From: JAWUWD01 sp034112085
Lineage (GTDB): Bacteria; Bacteroidota; Bacteroidia; Cytophagales; Cyclobacteriaceae
DNA: 30,020 nt
Direction of reading: 5' to 3'
Assembly: GCA_034112085.1 (NCBI GenBank)
Contig: JAWUWD010000134.1
Coordinates: 1-30,020 of the forward strand
Made by a program: the position numbers and the translations under genes. Each line of letters opens with the position of its first letter. Position 1 is the stretch's first letter. Under the pieces are notes generated by a model. It saw nothing but the letters and a program-made list of their open reading frames with translations. It made no database searches and was not told the origin of the DNA. Positions 15,506 through 24,224 of this stretch are shown here, one piece after another.

Positions 15506-16087
15506 ATGACTGAATCAATATCTATAACAGCAAATATCTTCAAGGACATGTCATTCACAGAGGGTGAAATAGCGCTGATTGATAGCAAGTTTGAAAAGAC
15601 TCTGGTTAAAAGAGGAGAAACTATTTTAGAGGCCAATGAAAATGTAATGTATCAATACTATGTGTTTAGTGGATGCTTGCGCACATTCTTTATAGATAGA
15701 AATGGGAAAGAACATACCATACAGTTTGGAATACAAGATTGGTGGGTCAGCGATTATATGGCTTTTTTTGCCCAAGAAAAATCTTTGTTAAATATTGAAT
15801 GTATCCAAGAAGCTGTTTTGTATAAAATCTCTAAGCAGAGTATTGATGAGATTTATGATGCTATACCTAAAGTTGATCGTTTCTTTAGGATAAAAATGGA
15901 GAAGTCTTTTGCTAGCTTTCAAAAACGAATTTTGTCAAACCTCTCACAAACCGCTAAGGAAAGGTATTTGTCTTTTGTAGAGCAGTACCCTAATATCGAG
16001 CAAAAAATAAAAAACTACCACATTGCCTCCTTTTTAGGAGTGACCACTGAGAGCTTGAGTCGAATAAGAAAAGAATTGGCGGAGTAA
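15506..16087 (+). CDS. Crp/Fnr family transcriptional regulator
   Basis: 193 residues. Residues 20-120 form a cyclic-nucleotide-binding-like beta roll ('GETILEANENVMYQYYVFSGCLRTFFID', a pattern of the Bacteroidota Crp subgroup), followed by the dimer helix (about 125-150) and a short winged helix 'IKNYHIASFLGVTTESLSRIRKEL' with the recognition helix near the end. It lacks the conserved Arg/Ser cAMP-binding motif of E. coli Crp, so the ligand may be absent or different. It sits 29 bp after the previous stop and 174 bp before a DJ-1/PfpI gene that could be a target. Confidence 0.87.
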   Translation: MTESISITANIFKDMSFTEGEIALIDSKFEKTLVKRGETILEANENVMYQYYVFSGCLRTFFIDRNGKEHTIQFGIQDWWVSDYMAFFAQEKSLLNIECIQEAVLYKISKQSIDEIYDAIPKVDRFFRIKMEKSFASFQKRILSNLSQTAKERYLSFVEQYPNIEQKIKNYHIASFLGVTTESLSRIRKELAE

Positions 16088-16198
16088 TCTACGATCTAGA
16101 AGCAAGCTCACAGGTATGAGTTAAAAAGCTTATTAGTTCTATATAAGTATCGGGAAATCTAAACCCTATCTTGTAGGTGATTTATTACCATACATCAA

Positions 16199-16228
16199 TT
16201 TTCATCTGAATAAACACTGTTAATTTTG
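16199..16228 (+). promoter_or_regulatory. Bacteroidota promoter for the DJ-1/PfpI gene
   Basis: A -7 box TAATTTTG (16221-16228) matches TAnnTTTG exactly, and a TTTT at 16199-16202 stands at -33 spacing (18 bp between). Transcription would start near 16234, about 28 bp before the ATG at 16262. An inverted repeat, ttttgtctc (16224-16232) with gaaacaaaa (16243-16251, one mismatch), overlaps the -7 box and the start site, and is a candidate repressor operator. Confidence 0.6.
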
Positions 16229-16261
16229 TCTCAGTAAAAGACGAAACAAAATACAGGAACT

Positions 16262-16945
16262 ATGAAAAAGATATTATTTGTACTTACCAGCCACGATCAA
16301 CTAGGGGATACAGGCGAAAAAACAGGATTTTGGATTGAAGAATTTGCAAGTCCATATTACTTATTGAAAGATAAAGGAATCGAAATTGAGCTAGCCTCAC
16401 CTAAGGGCGGTCAACCTCCTATCGACCCTAAGAGTGCAACGGCAGACTTCAGTACACCATCAACTGAAAGGTTTAATAAGGATGTAGAGACACAAGAAGT
16501 ATTAAGCAAAACGCTAAAACTAGAAGATGTAAATCAGGAAGCATATGATGCTGTTTTTTATCCAGGAGGACACGGGCCATTGTGGGATTTGGCTGAGGAT
16601 AAAAATTCAATTTCTTTGATCGAATATTTTTATAGAAATAATAAACCAGTTGCTGCTGTTTGCCATGCGCCTGCCGTATTTAAGCATACAAAAGATGATA
16701 ATGGTAATCCATTAGTAAAAGGAAAAAAGGTTACTGGATTTACGAATTCGGAAGAAGATGCGGTTCAATTGACAGATGTTGTTCCTTTCTTAGTAGAAGA
16801 TATGCTTCAAACAAATGGTGGAGTATACTCGAAAGGCGAGGATTGGAATCCATACAGTGTGACTGACGGTTTATTGATTACTGGTCAAAATCCTGCTTCA
16901 TCTGAGTTGGTGGCAGAGAAATTATTGCAAACATTGAATAGCTAA
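16262..16945 (+). CDS. DJ-1/PfpI family protein (Hsp31/glyoxalase III-like)
   Basis: 227 residues, soluble. The family nucleophile elbow is AAVCHAPAVF (C134, H135), and E26 in 'GFWIEEFA' fits the partner acid. Other landmarks are 'SPKGGQPPIDPKS', 'FYPGGHGPLWDL', 'VTGFTNSEEDAV' and 'ITGQNPASSELVAEKL'. This pattern is that of the type 1 glutamine-amidotransferase-like group close to yeast Hsp31. Members have been reported as glutathione-independent methylglyoxalases, deglycases or chaperones, and the assignment between these is disputed. It has its own promoter and a possible operator, so stress-dependent control is likely. Confidence 0.9.
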   Translation: MKKILFVLTSHDQLGDTGEKTGFWIEEFASPYYLLKDKGIEIELASPKGGQPPIDPKSATADFSTPSTERFNKDVETQEVLSKTLKLEDVNQEAYDAVFYPGGHGPLWDLAEDKNSISLIEYFYRNNKPVAAVCHAPAVFKHTKDDNGNPLVKGKKVTGFTNSEEDAVQLTDVVPFLVEDMLQTNGGVYSKGEDWNPYSVTDGLLITGQNPASSELVAEKLLQTLNS

Positions 16946-16973
16946 TTTGCTAAGGAGGCTGTCTCAGCTGATA

Positions 16974-17103
16974 TGTCATTACGAACGGAGCTTTTACAAA
17001 GTGCCGTAATCTTTATAGTAAAGCAATTTCCGGTTTGAAAAACTGCTTTGATTCCTTCCAATAACAACTTTTGGGATAGCTTCTTTCCAATGACAACATA
17101 GAG
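16974..17103. repeat. Decayed REP-like repeat (TGTCATT-CGAACG family)
   Basis: The left end reads tgtcattacgaacggagc (16974-16991), and the right part contains gattccttccaataacaac (17050-17068) and a second ttccaatgacaac (17085-17097). This looks like the widespread bacterial repeat that opens with tgtcattgcgaac and closes with its complement, gcaatgaca, with many differences between the arms. It lies between the convergent DJ-1 and queA genes. Confidence 0.45.
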
Positions 17104-17150
17104 TGTGAGTTACCTTAACTGAATAGAAGTCTTGAAAAATCTTCGAGGTC

Positions 17151-18362
17151 TTACTGGTGTGATGATGGGATCAACAACGAACTATCTCCGTAGCTCAAAA
17201 AGCTATAGCCATTGTCCATGGCTTCTCGATAAAGGTCTTTCCAATCATCTCCAATAAAGGCTCCAATCAACATCAACAAAGTCGACCCTGGTTGGTGGAA
17301 GTTGGTAATAAGTCCATCACAGATACGGAACTCATATCCAGGCATGATGAAAATTTCTGTATCACCCATCAATACCTCTAGCTTCTGAGTATCCATATAC
17401 TTTTGTATGGTCTCAAGAGCTTCTATCCTAGTAGGCAAGGTTGAAGCTTCATGTTCATAAGCGTAGAGTTTTTCAATATGGAATGCAGCATTATCTTCTT
17501 TCAATAATTTGACTCCAAACCAATACAAACTTTCCAGCGTACGCATGGAAGTGGTTCCTACCATGATGTTGGTTTTGTTCAATAATAAGCTGTCTATATT
17601 CTCTCGGGTAATCAATACTTGCTCCGAGTGCATTGGGTGATTACTTGCGATTTCTTCTTTGACAGGCTGGAAAGTTCCCGCACTTACATGAAGTGTGAGG
17701 TAGTTGAGATTTATGCCTTTTGCACTTAGATCTTGGAGTACTTCAGAGGTGAAGTGCAGCCCGGCTGTAGGAGCGGCAACTGCACCTTCTTTTTTAGAAT
17801 ACACCGTTTGGTAGCGTTCTTTATCTCCTTCTTCTGGATCACGATGAAAGTAGGGTGGAAGAGGCACTTCACCAAGCGCTTCTACGATATCGACAAATCG
17901 AAAATCTCCATCCCAAGAGAACTCGACCGATCGCTCTTCACGATTCACCAAAGTGGCTGAGAGTTCTACTTCTTGCCCAGCAATGTTCAAAACGGTTGTC
18001 AGAGGTTCTTCTTTCCACCTTTTTAAATTACCGACCATACATGACCAGGTACATTTCCCCTTGACTTCCATTGCCTCTATGACTAGTGAACTTGGAGCTA
18101 CTGGATTGAGGAGGAATATCTCTATGTTGGCACCAGTTGATTTTTGGAGGTGGATCCTAGCCGGAATAACTTTGGTATTGTTGAAAAACAACTGACTATT
18201 AGGTGGAAGTAGCTCAGTGATTTGATCAAATACTTTATGGGTTATTTCACCTTTTTTATAATGTAATAGCTTGGACTGATCCCTTTTTGCAATCGCATGT
18301 TTACGAATCCGATCTTCTGGTAGTTCGTATTGATAATCACTGAGATGTATGGTTGGGATCAT
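17151..18362 (-). CDS. queA: S-adenosylmethionine:tRNA ribosyltransferase-isomerase QueA
   Basis: 403 residues from ATG 18362 (MIPTIHLSDYQYELPEDRI). The frame is open to 18455, but that 31-residue extension is Lys-rich, overlaps the divergent menC start and is not family-like. Characteristic segments are 'YELPEDRI' at the start, 'LFFNNTKVIPARI' near 57, 'PLPPYFHRDPEEGDKERYQT', 'GAVAAPTAGLHFT', 'HVSAGTFQPVKEE', and 'DGLITNFHQPGSTLLMLI'. QueA adds the ribosyl part of SAM to preQ1 at the tRNA wobble base in queuosine synthesis. The length is near the top of the family range. Confidence 0.97.
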   Translation of the reverse strand: MIPTIHLSDYQYELPEDRIRKHAIAKRDQSKLLHYKKGEITHKVFDQITELLPPNSQLFFNNTKVIPARIHLQKSTGANIEIFLLNPVAPSSLVIEAMEVKGKCTWSCMVGNLKRWKEEPLTTVLNIAGQEVELSATLVNREERSVEFSWDGDFRFVDIVEALGEVPLPPYFHRDPEEGDKERYQTVYSKKEGAVAAPTAGLHFTSEVLQDLSAKGINLNYLTLHVSAGTFQPVKEEIASNHPMHSEQVLITRENIDSLLLNKTNIMVGTTSMRTLESLYWFGVKLLKEDNAAFHIEKLYAYEHEASTLPTRIEALETIQKYMDTQKLEVLMGDTEIFIMPGYEFRICDGLITNFHQPGSTLLMLIGAFIGDDWKDLYREAMDNGYSFLSYGDSSLLIPSSHQ

Positions 18363-18384
18363 TCTTTTTGTGTATTTTCGATTG

Positions 18385-18392
18385 CAAATATA
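18385..18392 (-). promoter_or_regulatory. Bacteroidota -7 box (TATATTTG) for queA
   Basis: An exact TAnnTTTG match on the minus strand, 23 bp upstream of ATG 18362. Only a weak TTTA lies at the -33 position. It supports the inner queA start. Confidence 0.5.
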
Positions 18393-18444
18393 AATTGATT
18401 TTTGTTGCGCTAAATCATTTTTCTTAAAATCCATTCGTTCGCTC

Positions 18445-19530
18445 ATGGCAATCACAGCCTCCTACCAAAAACATAAATTAGATTTCACTTTTCATGCAGG
18501 AACATCTCGTGGAGTTCTAAGACATAAAGATACTTGGATTATCAAGCTAGCGGATGATGCCAACCGAGAGATATTTGGGTTAGGAGAGGCGGCACCCTTG
18601 GTTAAGTTGAGTATTGATGACATCCCAGATTTTGATGATCGTTTGACTGAGATTTGTCAACAGATTAGTGGACATACAGCTCCATCCAATGTCGATGAGA
18701 TGTATACCCTTTTGGACAAAGCGATACCGATAGATTTACCATCAGTCTATTTTGGTTTCGAAGTGGCTTTTCTTGATTTGCTCAATGGAGGGAAATACAT
18801 AATTTATGACAATGCTTTCAGCAGAGGAGAAAGCGGAATTTCTATCAATGGATTGATTTGGATGGGTGCATTGGAAGATATGCTATTTCAAATTACTGAA
18901 AAAGTGGATGAAGGATTTGACTGTATCAAATTGAAGATTGGATCCATGGACTTCGAAAAAGAATGTGACTTACTTCAATACATCCGCAGCAAATATTACA
19001 AAATGAACATCACCCTGCGAGTAGATGCCAACGGGGCTTATTCATCAGAAGAAGCATTAGAGAAACTGGAACAATTATCTAAGTTCAATGTTCACTCTAT
19101 CGAACAGCCAATTGCTGCAGGGCAGACATCTGCGATGTATGAGTTGTGCCGTCAGTCGTTAGTTCCGATAGCGTTGGATGAGGAGTTGATAGGAATACAT
19201 ACCCGTGAATCAAAAAGAGCTCTACTTGAAAAAATAAAGCCTCAGTATATAATACTTAAACCAACACTATTAGGTGGCTTGAGATCTTGTAAAGAGTGGA
19301 TTGCTATTGCGGAAGAGCTTAACATTGGTTGGTGGATGACTTCTGCTTTAGAGTCTAATATTGGGCTCAACGCGATCAGCCAATTTACTGCTGAGTACGA
19401 TACGGATATTCCTCACGGACTAGGAACTGGGAAGCTATATCACAATAACATTCCTTCTCCATTGACTATTGAAAAAGGGGTAGCTTACTACCGATCACCG
19501 TTCGAGTGGGATCTTAGCCTTTTAACATAA
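18445..19530 (+). CDS. menC: o-Succinylbenzoate synthase MenC (enolase superfamily)
   Basis: 361 residues. The enolase-superfamily barrel ligands are in place: the catalytic lysine pair in 'CIKLKIG' near 165, metal ligands 'VDANGAY' near 190, 'SIEQPI' near 217 and 'ALDEEL' near 242, and the second lysine in 'ILKPTLLGG' near 268. 'GLGEAAPL' marks the capping domain. MenC dehydrates SHCHC to o-succinylbenzoate in menaquinone synthesis, in the cytoplasm. It is transcribed away from queA, with 82 bp between the starts. The next step, menE, is encoded 4.7 kb away at 24225-25295 on the other strand. Confidence 0.93.
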   Translation: MAITASYQKHKLDFTFHAGTSRGVLRHKDTWIIKLADDANREIFGLGEAAPLVKLSIDDIPDFDDRLTEICQQISGHTAPSNVDEMYTLLDKAIPIDLPSVYFGFEVAFLDLLNGGKYIIYDNAFSRGESGISINGLIWMGALEDMLFQITEKVDEGFDCIKLKIGSMDFEKECDLLQYIRSKYYKMNITLRVDANGAYSSEEALEKLEQLSKFNVHSIEQPIAAGQTSAMYELCRQSLVPIALDEELIGIHTRESKRALLEKIKPQYIILKPTLLGGLRSCKEWIAIAEELNIGWWMTSALESNIGLNAISQFTAEYDTDIPHGLGTGKLYHNNIPSPLTIEKGVAYYRSPFEWDLSLLT

Positions 19531-19667
19531 ATTAACATACTGGCTGTAACCTTTTAGCGATTTAATAGTTCTTATATATGAAGACTGTGCATCGTTCATA
19601 CTGTTGGATAGTCTTTGAGATATTAAGTGGTCAAAAACTCAATAATCTCAATTTAGGTTTAGGTTTT

Positions 19668-19700
19668 AAGGCTTCTCAGGGGTGGGAAGCCTTTATTTTT
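19668..19700 (+). terminator. Rho-independent terminator downstream of menC
   Basis: Stem aaggcttc (19668-19675) with gaagcctt (19686-19693), a ten-base loop, then tattttt. It lies about 140 bp past the menC stop. In the rest of 19531-19807 nothing further is seen. Confidence 0.8.
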
Positions 19701-19807
19701 ACAACTAACAATTCCTGATATTCCCACAACACCCAGCCTTCTAAGAAGATATAAATGGTTGAAGTAGCGTGATGATAATTCCAATCTCTTCGGACAGTAT
19801 AAGTGTA

Positions 19808-19840
19808 CTAAAAAAGCGCAAGCTTTTAATGACTTGCGCT
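19808..19840 (-). terminator. Rho-independent terminator of the PEBP gene
   Basis: On the minus strand, stem agcgcaag/cttgcgct (19833-19840 with 19815-19822), ten-base loop, then a T run. It lies 14 bp after the stop codon at 19854. Confidence 0.88.
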
Positions 19841-19853
19841 CAACTAGATGTTT

Positions 19854-20411
19854 TTATTCCTTGGTTCTTTTGTAGTAAGTTACAATACTGGCTTTTGCCA
19901 AAGTGTTGTTCCAAAGGTAGTAACCTACTACCGCTGGATTTGTGCTTTTATTTAGTCCAAGCTTGTCTGTCTTTAAGGCGTGAACGGTAATGATGTATTG
20001 GTGTAGACCGTGATCTTCTGGAGGACAAGGACCTCCATATCCATTTAATCCATAATCTGTCACACTCTGAATAGCTCCGTCAGGTGTTAAGTTCAACTCA
20101 GTGTTTCCTGCACCAGACACTAATTCAGTTGTGTTTTCTGGAATGTCAAATACAACCCAGTGCCACCATCCACTTCCTGTAGGAGCGTCTGGGTCGTACA
20201 TAGTTACGGCAAAACTTTTAGTCCCTTCAGGAGTATTCTTCCATGACAATTGAGGGGATTTATTTTCTCCAGTACAACCGAACCCATTAAACTCTTCACT
20301 GATAGTTGCTTCTCCGCCTAAATCATTACTCATTAATGTAAAGGTGTTTTGGGCAAATAGTGCACTTGATAAAACTAATAATAGCCCTAAAATAAAACTT
20401 GATTTCTTCAT
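19854..20411 (-). CDS. Secreted YbhB/YbcL-type PEBP protein
   Basis: 185 residues. A signal peptide (MKKSSFILGLLLVLSSALFAQ) is followed by the phosphatidylethanolamine-binding fold: 'CTGENKSPQLSWKNTPEGTK', 'MYDPDAPTGSGWWHWVVFD' near 86-104 (the ligand-site motif), and 'GYGGPCPPEDHGLHQYIITV' near 138-157. The bacterial YbhB/YbcL group is called Raf-kinase-inhibitor-like by homology only; its ligand in bacteria is not settled. The signal peptide puts it in the periplasm. It lies 88 bp downstream of an AraC regulator gene on the same strand. Confidence 0.93.
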   Translation of the reverse strand: MKKSSFILGLLLVLSSALFAQNTFTLMSNDLGGEATISEEFNGFGCTGENKSPQLSWKNTPEGTKSFAVTMYDPDAPTGSGWWHWVVFDIPENTTELVSGAGNTELNLTPDGAIQSVTDYGLNGYGGPCPPEDHGLHQYIITVHALKTDKLGLNKSTNPAVVGYYLWNNTLAKASIVTYYKRTKE

Positions 20412-20499
20412 AATATTTGTTTTTGATTATACTAACAAATCTATGAAGGGTGAAAGTGGATGTTGTGTTTGATTCAGTTCAAAAAGTATTGATAAAAGT

Positions 20500-21339
20500 T
20501 CAATTTGATTGATACTGTTTTGGAGTCACTCCAAATTTTACTTTAAAAGCTTGAATGAAATTTGAGAGATTTTCATAGCCAATTTCCTCAAAAATATCTG
20601 ATGGTCGTTTCGAGTTGTTTTTTAATAGAAAAGCAGAATGTTCGAGTCTTTTATCTTGAAACCATTTACTTGGAGAGCTGAAGAACTGTTTTTCAAATTC
20701 TCTTTTGAATGTTGACACACTCATATTCGATAAAAATGAAAGCTCTTTAATGGTTAGTTTATTTAGTTTATTACTCTCGATGGTCTGAATAAATTTTTGA
20801 TTTTGATTATCACTATTGCTAATTAAGGAATACAGAAAATCTACCCCTTTGAACTCAATGAGGTATAGCATTATTTCATCAAACTTAGCTGCTAAAATGT
20901 TCTTTTGAATCGATTTTGAAAGTTTTGCTATATCTAAAAGGCTTGTTACAAATCCTTTTATGAATGCATCATAGTCAAATGAGTAAGTAGAGAAGTAGGT
21001 GTTAGCTTCTGACGGATTAAGCTCATACTTTCTTACGAATTGTAAGACATCTTCATTTGAGAAGAAAAATAGAACACTTCTATAATATTCTTGAACGTTA
21101 GAAAGCTTTTCGGTCATTAAGCAATGGCCTGACTTCATCAATAGAAATTGTGAGTTATTAATAGCGTATGAAGAATTATCAAAAAACACTTCTTTTGTTC
21201 CTTCTTGAAGAAAACTAAAAGTGTTTTTATTCAGTAAGATCTGTTGCTTGGAAATTTCCTGAGTACTCTCATAATCATAAACCTCAATGGAAAGAGACGA
21301 ATTCAAATTTAATTCATCTGGTAATGTAATTGTCTTCAT
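20500..21339 (-). CDS. AraC family transcriptional regulator
   Basis: 279 residues. The C-terminal ~100 residues hold the double helix-turn-helix: 'LTIKELSFLSNMSVSTFKREFEKQF' and 'RPSDIFEEIGYENLSNFIQAFKVKFGVTPKQYQ', with the usual ending. The N-terminal domain (1-170) is the cupin-like sensing type found in Bacteroidota AraC proteins ('KNTFSFLQEGTKEVFFDNSS', 'QFLLMKSGHCLM'). The ligand is unknown. It may control the PEBP gene just downstream, or itself; the only candidate site seen is a weak TTTGA-N6-TCAAA repeat at 20468-20483. Confidence 0.92.
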   Translation of the reverse strand: MKTITLPDELNLNSSLSIEVYDYESTQEISKQQILLNKNTFSFLQEGTKEVFFDNSSYAINNSQFLLMKSGHCLMTEKLSNVQEYYRSVLFFFSNEDVLQFVRKYELNPSEANTYFSTYSFDYDAFIKGFVTSLLDIAKLSKSIQKNILAAKFDEIMLYLIEFKGVDFLYSLISNSDNQNQKFIQTIESNKLNKLTIKELSFLSNMSVSTFKREFEKQFFSSPSKWFQDKRLEHSAFLLKNNSKRPSDIFEEIGYENLSNFIQAFKVKFGVTPKQYQSN

Positions 21340-21587
21340 TGAGTTTTTATTGTCTCTAAGGTCTAGCTATGATGAGTGGAGATTGCAGAGCATTAAATCT
21401 TGGCGCTGCACTAATCACACTGATGTTTAAATTTATTAATAGTAGCTGACTTTCCAAGTGCCATGCAAATATCCTGGTCAATAAAAACCCATTTGTTCAT
21501 CGCTTATGTTAGATAGTTTTTCATTTTATCAGGATGAAGTATTGTAGTGCTTACAATCAATAAAAGATGATTTACGATGAATTTTTT

Positions 21588-22916
21588 TTATAAATTCACT
21601 TTAGTCTGTCTTAGTTCCTCAAGATTTTGTTCGGCTGCATCGGATAAAGATTGGGACAGCAAATTGTTTTGCTCAAATGGGTCTGAACTCAGTTGATAGA
21701 AATACTCAGTACCATTCTCAAGGTGAATAAGTTTGTAGTCCTCATTTCGGATGGCGTAACCATCATTTATAGTGTTTGTGTTTCCAAATTGTTCAGAATA
21801 GGTAAAGGTTCTTTTCGTTGAACTGACATCGGTTAATAATGGTTTAAGACTGATTCCATCTTGATAATCATCACTTCCAGCTCCGGCTAAGTCAGCTATC
21901 GTAGTAAATATGTCTGGAGTTTGTACTAAAGCTGTCTCAAGAACATCTTTTCTATTGATATTTTTTCCGCAAATAATTAGTGGAGAGTTAATCCCGCCTT
22001 GAAACAATGTGCCTTTGACTCTACCTGAAGTATATGGACTCTGCCCTACCTGAAGAGGAGTGCCATTATCTCCTAAAAATATAAAGACGGTGTTTTCTTT
22101 TTGTTCCGAAGATAAGGAGGAGATTAGTCGAGCAATTTCGCTGTCCATAGCCTCTATTGATGCTAGATAATAGGGGAGTGGATTGGCATCTATTGTGGCT
22201 TGGTTATCTACCAGTGATTGGTCTGAAATTAGTTCCGAAGGAGGGCGATGAAACGGAGTATGTGGAGCATTGAATGCTAGCCATAGAAAAAATGGTTTTG
22301 ATTGCTGTTCAATCCAACTTACTGATTGATTGACAAAATGCGATGTTGCGTAGGTTGTAATATTCTCTTGTACTCCACCACTTGTTTGTGTCCAATTATA
22401 ATAGTCTGGTGCTGCTCCTAGGAAAATCCCAGAGTAATAATCAACGCCAAAATCTTCTGGAGCATTCAATTGGGAATTGGAATTCACATGCCACTTGCCT
22501 ATTACTGCAGAAGCATACTGATTGGACGTCTTGTCACTAATGTACTTTTGTATGATCGTCTCATTACTTTGTAGAGTTTCTTGCTGCGGTATTTGAACAC
22601 CACCTACACCAGTTCTAAATGGATACTTCCCCGTAAGCATCGAAGCTCTTGTAGGTGCGCATATGGGACTAGTCCAAAAGTTTAAAAATGAAACCCCATT
22701 TATTGCCAGTGAATCAATGGTTGGTGTATTGGCTTTTGTTCCATTAAAACCGGTATAGTTGCCAAAAACATCCCAACCCATGTCATCGGCTATAATGAGA
22801 ACAATATTTGGGGAGGAATCAGTATTAGGTATCACAGGAGAATCATCGGAACAAGATGAAAGAATAGTAATGCACAAAATAGTAGAAAATAGCACGGTTG
22901 ATCTGATCGACTTCAT
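21588..22916 (-). CDS. Cys-type sulfatase, predicted lipoprotein
   Basis: 442 residues from ATG 22916 (MKSIRSTVLFSTILC), the start that gives a signal peptide with lipobox LSSC; the open frame to a TTG at 22973 is not needed. The sulfatase fold shows 'IADDMGWDVFGN' (metal ligands), 'CAPTRASMLTGKYPFRTG' with C-x-P-x-R for formylglycine formation, 'IGKWHVNS', and 'FLGDNGTP' (late metal ligands). The family hydrolyses sulfate esters, commonly of polysaccharides or glycans in marine Bacteroidota. The lipid anchor puts it at the envelope. The Cys needs a maturase that is not in the window. It lies 53 bp after the YHYH gene. Confidence 0.93.
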   Translation of the reverse strand: MKSIRSTVLFSTILCITILSSCSDDSPVIPNTDSSPNIVLIIADDMGWDVFGNYTGFNGTKANTPTIDSLAINGVSFLNFWTSPICAPTRASMLTGKYPFRTGVGGVQIPQQETLQSNETIIQKYISDKTSNQYASAVIGKWHVNSNSQLNAPEDFGVDYYSGIFLGAAPDYYNWTQTSGGVQENITTYATSHFVNQSVSWIEQQSKPFFLWLAFNAPHTPFHRPPSELISDQSLVDNQATIDANPLPYYLASIEAMDSEIARLISSLSSEQKENTVFIFLGDNGTPLQVGQSPYTSGRVKGTLFQGGINSPLIICGKNINRKDVLETALVQTPDIFTTIADLAGAGSDDYQDGISLKPLLTDVSSTKRTFTYSEQFGNTNTINDGYAIRNEDYKLIHLENGTEYFYQLSSDPFEQNNLLSQSLSDAAEQNLEELRQTKVNL

Positions 22917-22969
22917 TTGATAATTTTTTCGTAGAGTTGTTTTATTCAGTTCTGTATGTTGGGAGATAT

Positions 22970-23893
22970 TCAATTAGGTGTTCCCTTGAAACAACCAATA
23001 TTGTATGGGAAATCATAAGTCCAGTGGTAATGATATAAGTCTATCATCTCACCGTCCCACAGCACTGGATGCTTATGACCATGACACTCATCTAGATCTA
23101 CGGACCAGAGTAGCTCTCCGTCTTCACCATATGGACCGTAAATCCCGAAACCATCTATCACATATCCCATAAGACCTGAATGGCCTTCTTCATGAGGATC
23201 AATATGATCCTGTAGATTCTTCGCTGGATAATGGTAATGGTAGGTGTTCGTCCCATCTGAATGACCTCCATAGCTATCAAAAAGTTCATGAGCGGCAGCA
23301 TCATTGGCTAGTGTTGATGCACCATGGTATATCGCACTACCACTGAGTGAGATGCCAGCCGCTCCATAGGTAACACAACTTGGATCATCTGCTACTTCCG
23401 GAACTGCAGGAAATTCGAATATGATTTCACGAGCTAGTATTTCGTTTGTATTTCGGTCGTATTGATACGCGATACTATTTGGATCGATTGGGAAAACGCC
23501 AGTAGGGTGGTCTGGTAATGCATTTCCAGTAATGAGACGATTGCCATTACCATCAAGGATGATTTCAAATTCACTCACCCAAGTAAGATTGCCATCTACA
23601 ATTGGCTTCTTTGTATAATCCCATGTGCCATCACTGTTCGTCCAGTCACTTGCATCAGAGTTTCCCGCGCCATCAGCAGGAACTCCACAGAGCCAAAGTG
23701 ATTCTAGTTCAGGTTGATTAACTCCTTGATCTCTCCTTAAGATATTAGAACCTCCAAAGGGTAATTGGCTCAGATCGACTGACTCATTCAAGGCTGGTTC
23801 ATCTTCGATAGCAGGATCTTCACTATCTGAATCTTTACAGCCTATATTTGCCAGGAAAGTAATGACCATAAAGATCAGACTAGTTATTCTCAT
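22970..23893 (-). CDS. YHYH-domain lipoprotein
   Basis: 307 residues from ATG 23893 (MRITSLIFMVITFLANIGC), which yields a signal peptide with a lipobox-like ANIGC; the frame is open to 23917. The C-terminal region is rich in His and aromatic residues with the eponymous repeats 'TNTYHYHYPAK' near 217 and 'DLYHYHWTYDFPYNIGCF' near the end, plus 'DECHGHKHP'. This is the YHYH protein family, often secreted and of unknown function; the His clusters suggest metal binding. It is transcribed just before the sulfatase, and both are predicted lipoproteins. Confidence 0.88.
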   Translation of the reverse strand: MRITSLIFMVITFLANIGCKDSDSEDPAIEDEPALNESVDLSQLPFGGSNILRRDQGVNQPELESLWLCGVPADGAGNSDASDWTNSDGTWDYTKKPIVDGNLTWVSEFEIILDGNGNRLITGNALPDHPTGVFPIDPNSIAYQYDRNTNEILAREIIFEFPAVPEVADDPSCVTYGAAGISLSGSAIYHGASTLANDAAAHELFDSYGGHSDGTNTYHYHYPAKNLQDHIDPHEEGHSGLMGYVIDGFGIYGPYGEDGELLWSVDLDECHGHKHPVLWDGEMIDLYHYHWTYDFPYNIGCFKGTPN

Positions 23894-23917
23894 TGGATGG
23901 GTTGGTTTTACTCTCAT

Positions 23918-24224
23918 ATTATATTTTTTTTGACATTAGATGCACTCAAGGCTAAAAGGTTTAATCGGAATATTTTTACCCGAAACTGACTCTTTATCTT
24001 TTAGTTATTTTGAAGGGATCTGCGGTTATATATGCATGGCATAAACAGAGCTAGTAAATTAATGTCATTAAAACGGGGTTCAATGCGGTCGGAAAATAAA
24101 GAGCTTCTATTATAATCTACTTGTTATTTTTCTTTCAAGTAGATCTATTTCAATCAAGGACGAGAATAGTTTGATGCTCATTATCCAATAAGTCTAAACT
24201 CCGAACACTTTATAAGTGTCCATG
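23918..24224. other. Intergenic region between menE and the YHYH gene
   Basis: No gene is seen in these 307 bp. Two hairpins occur: ctacttg/caagtag at 24117-24142, and acactt/aagtgt at 24205-24219 just past the menE stop. Neither has a convincing T run. No -7 box match for the YHYH gene was found. Confidence 0.4.

Noticed and set aside
20468..20483. TTTGA-N6-TCAAA as an AraC operator
   Set aside because: Only five paired bases in AT-rich DNA; too weak to call without comparison.
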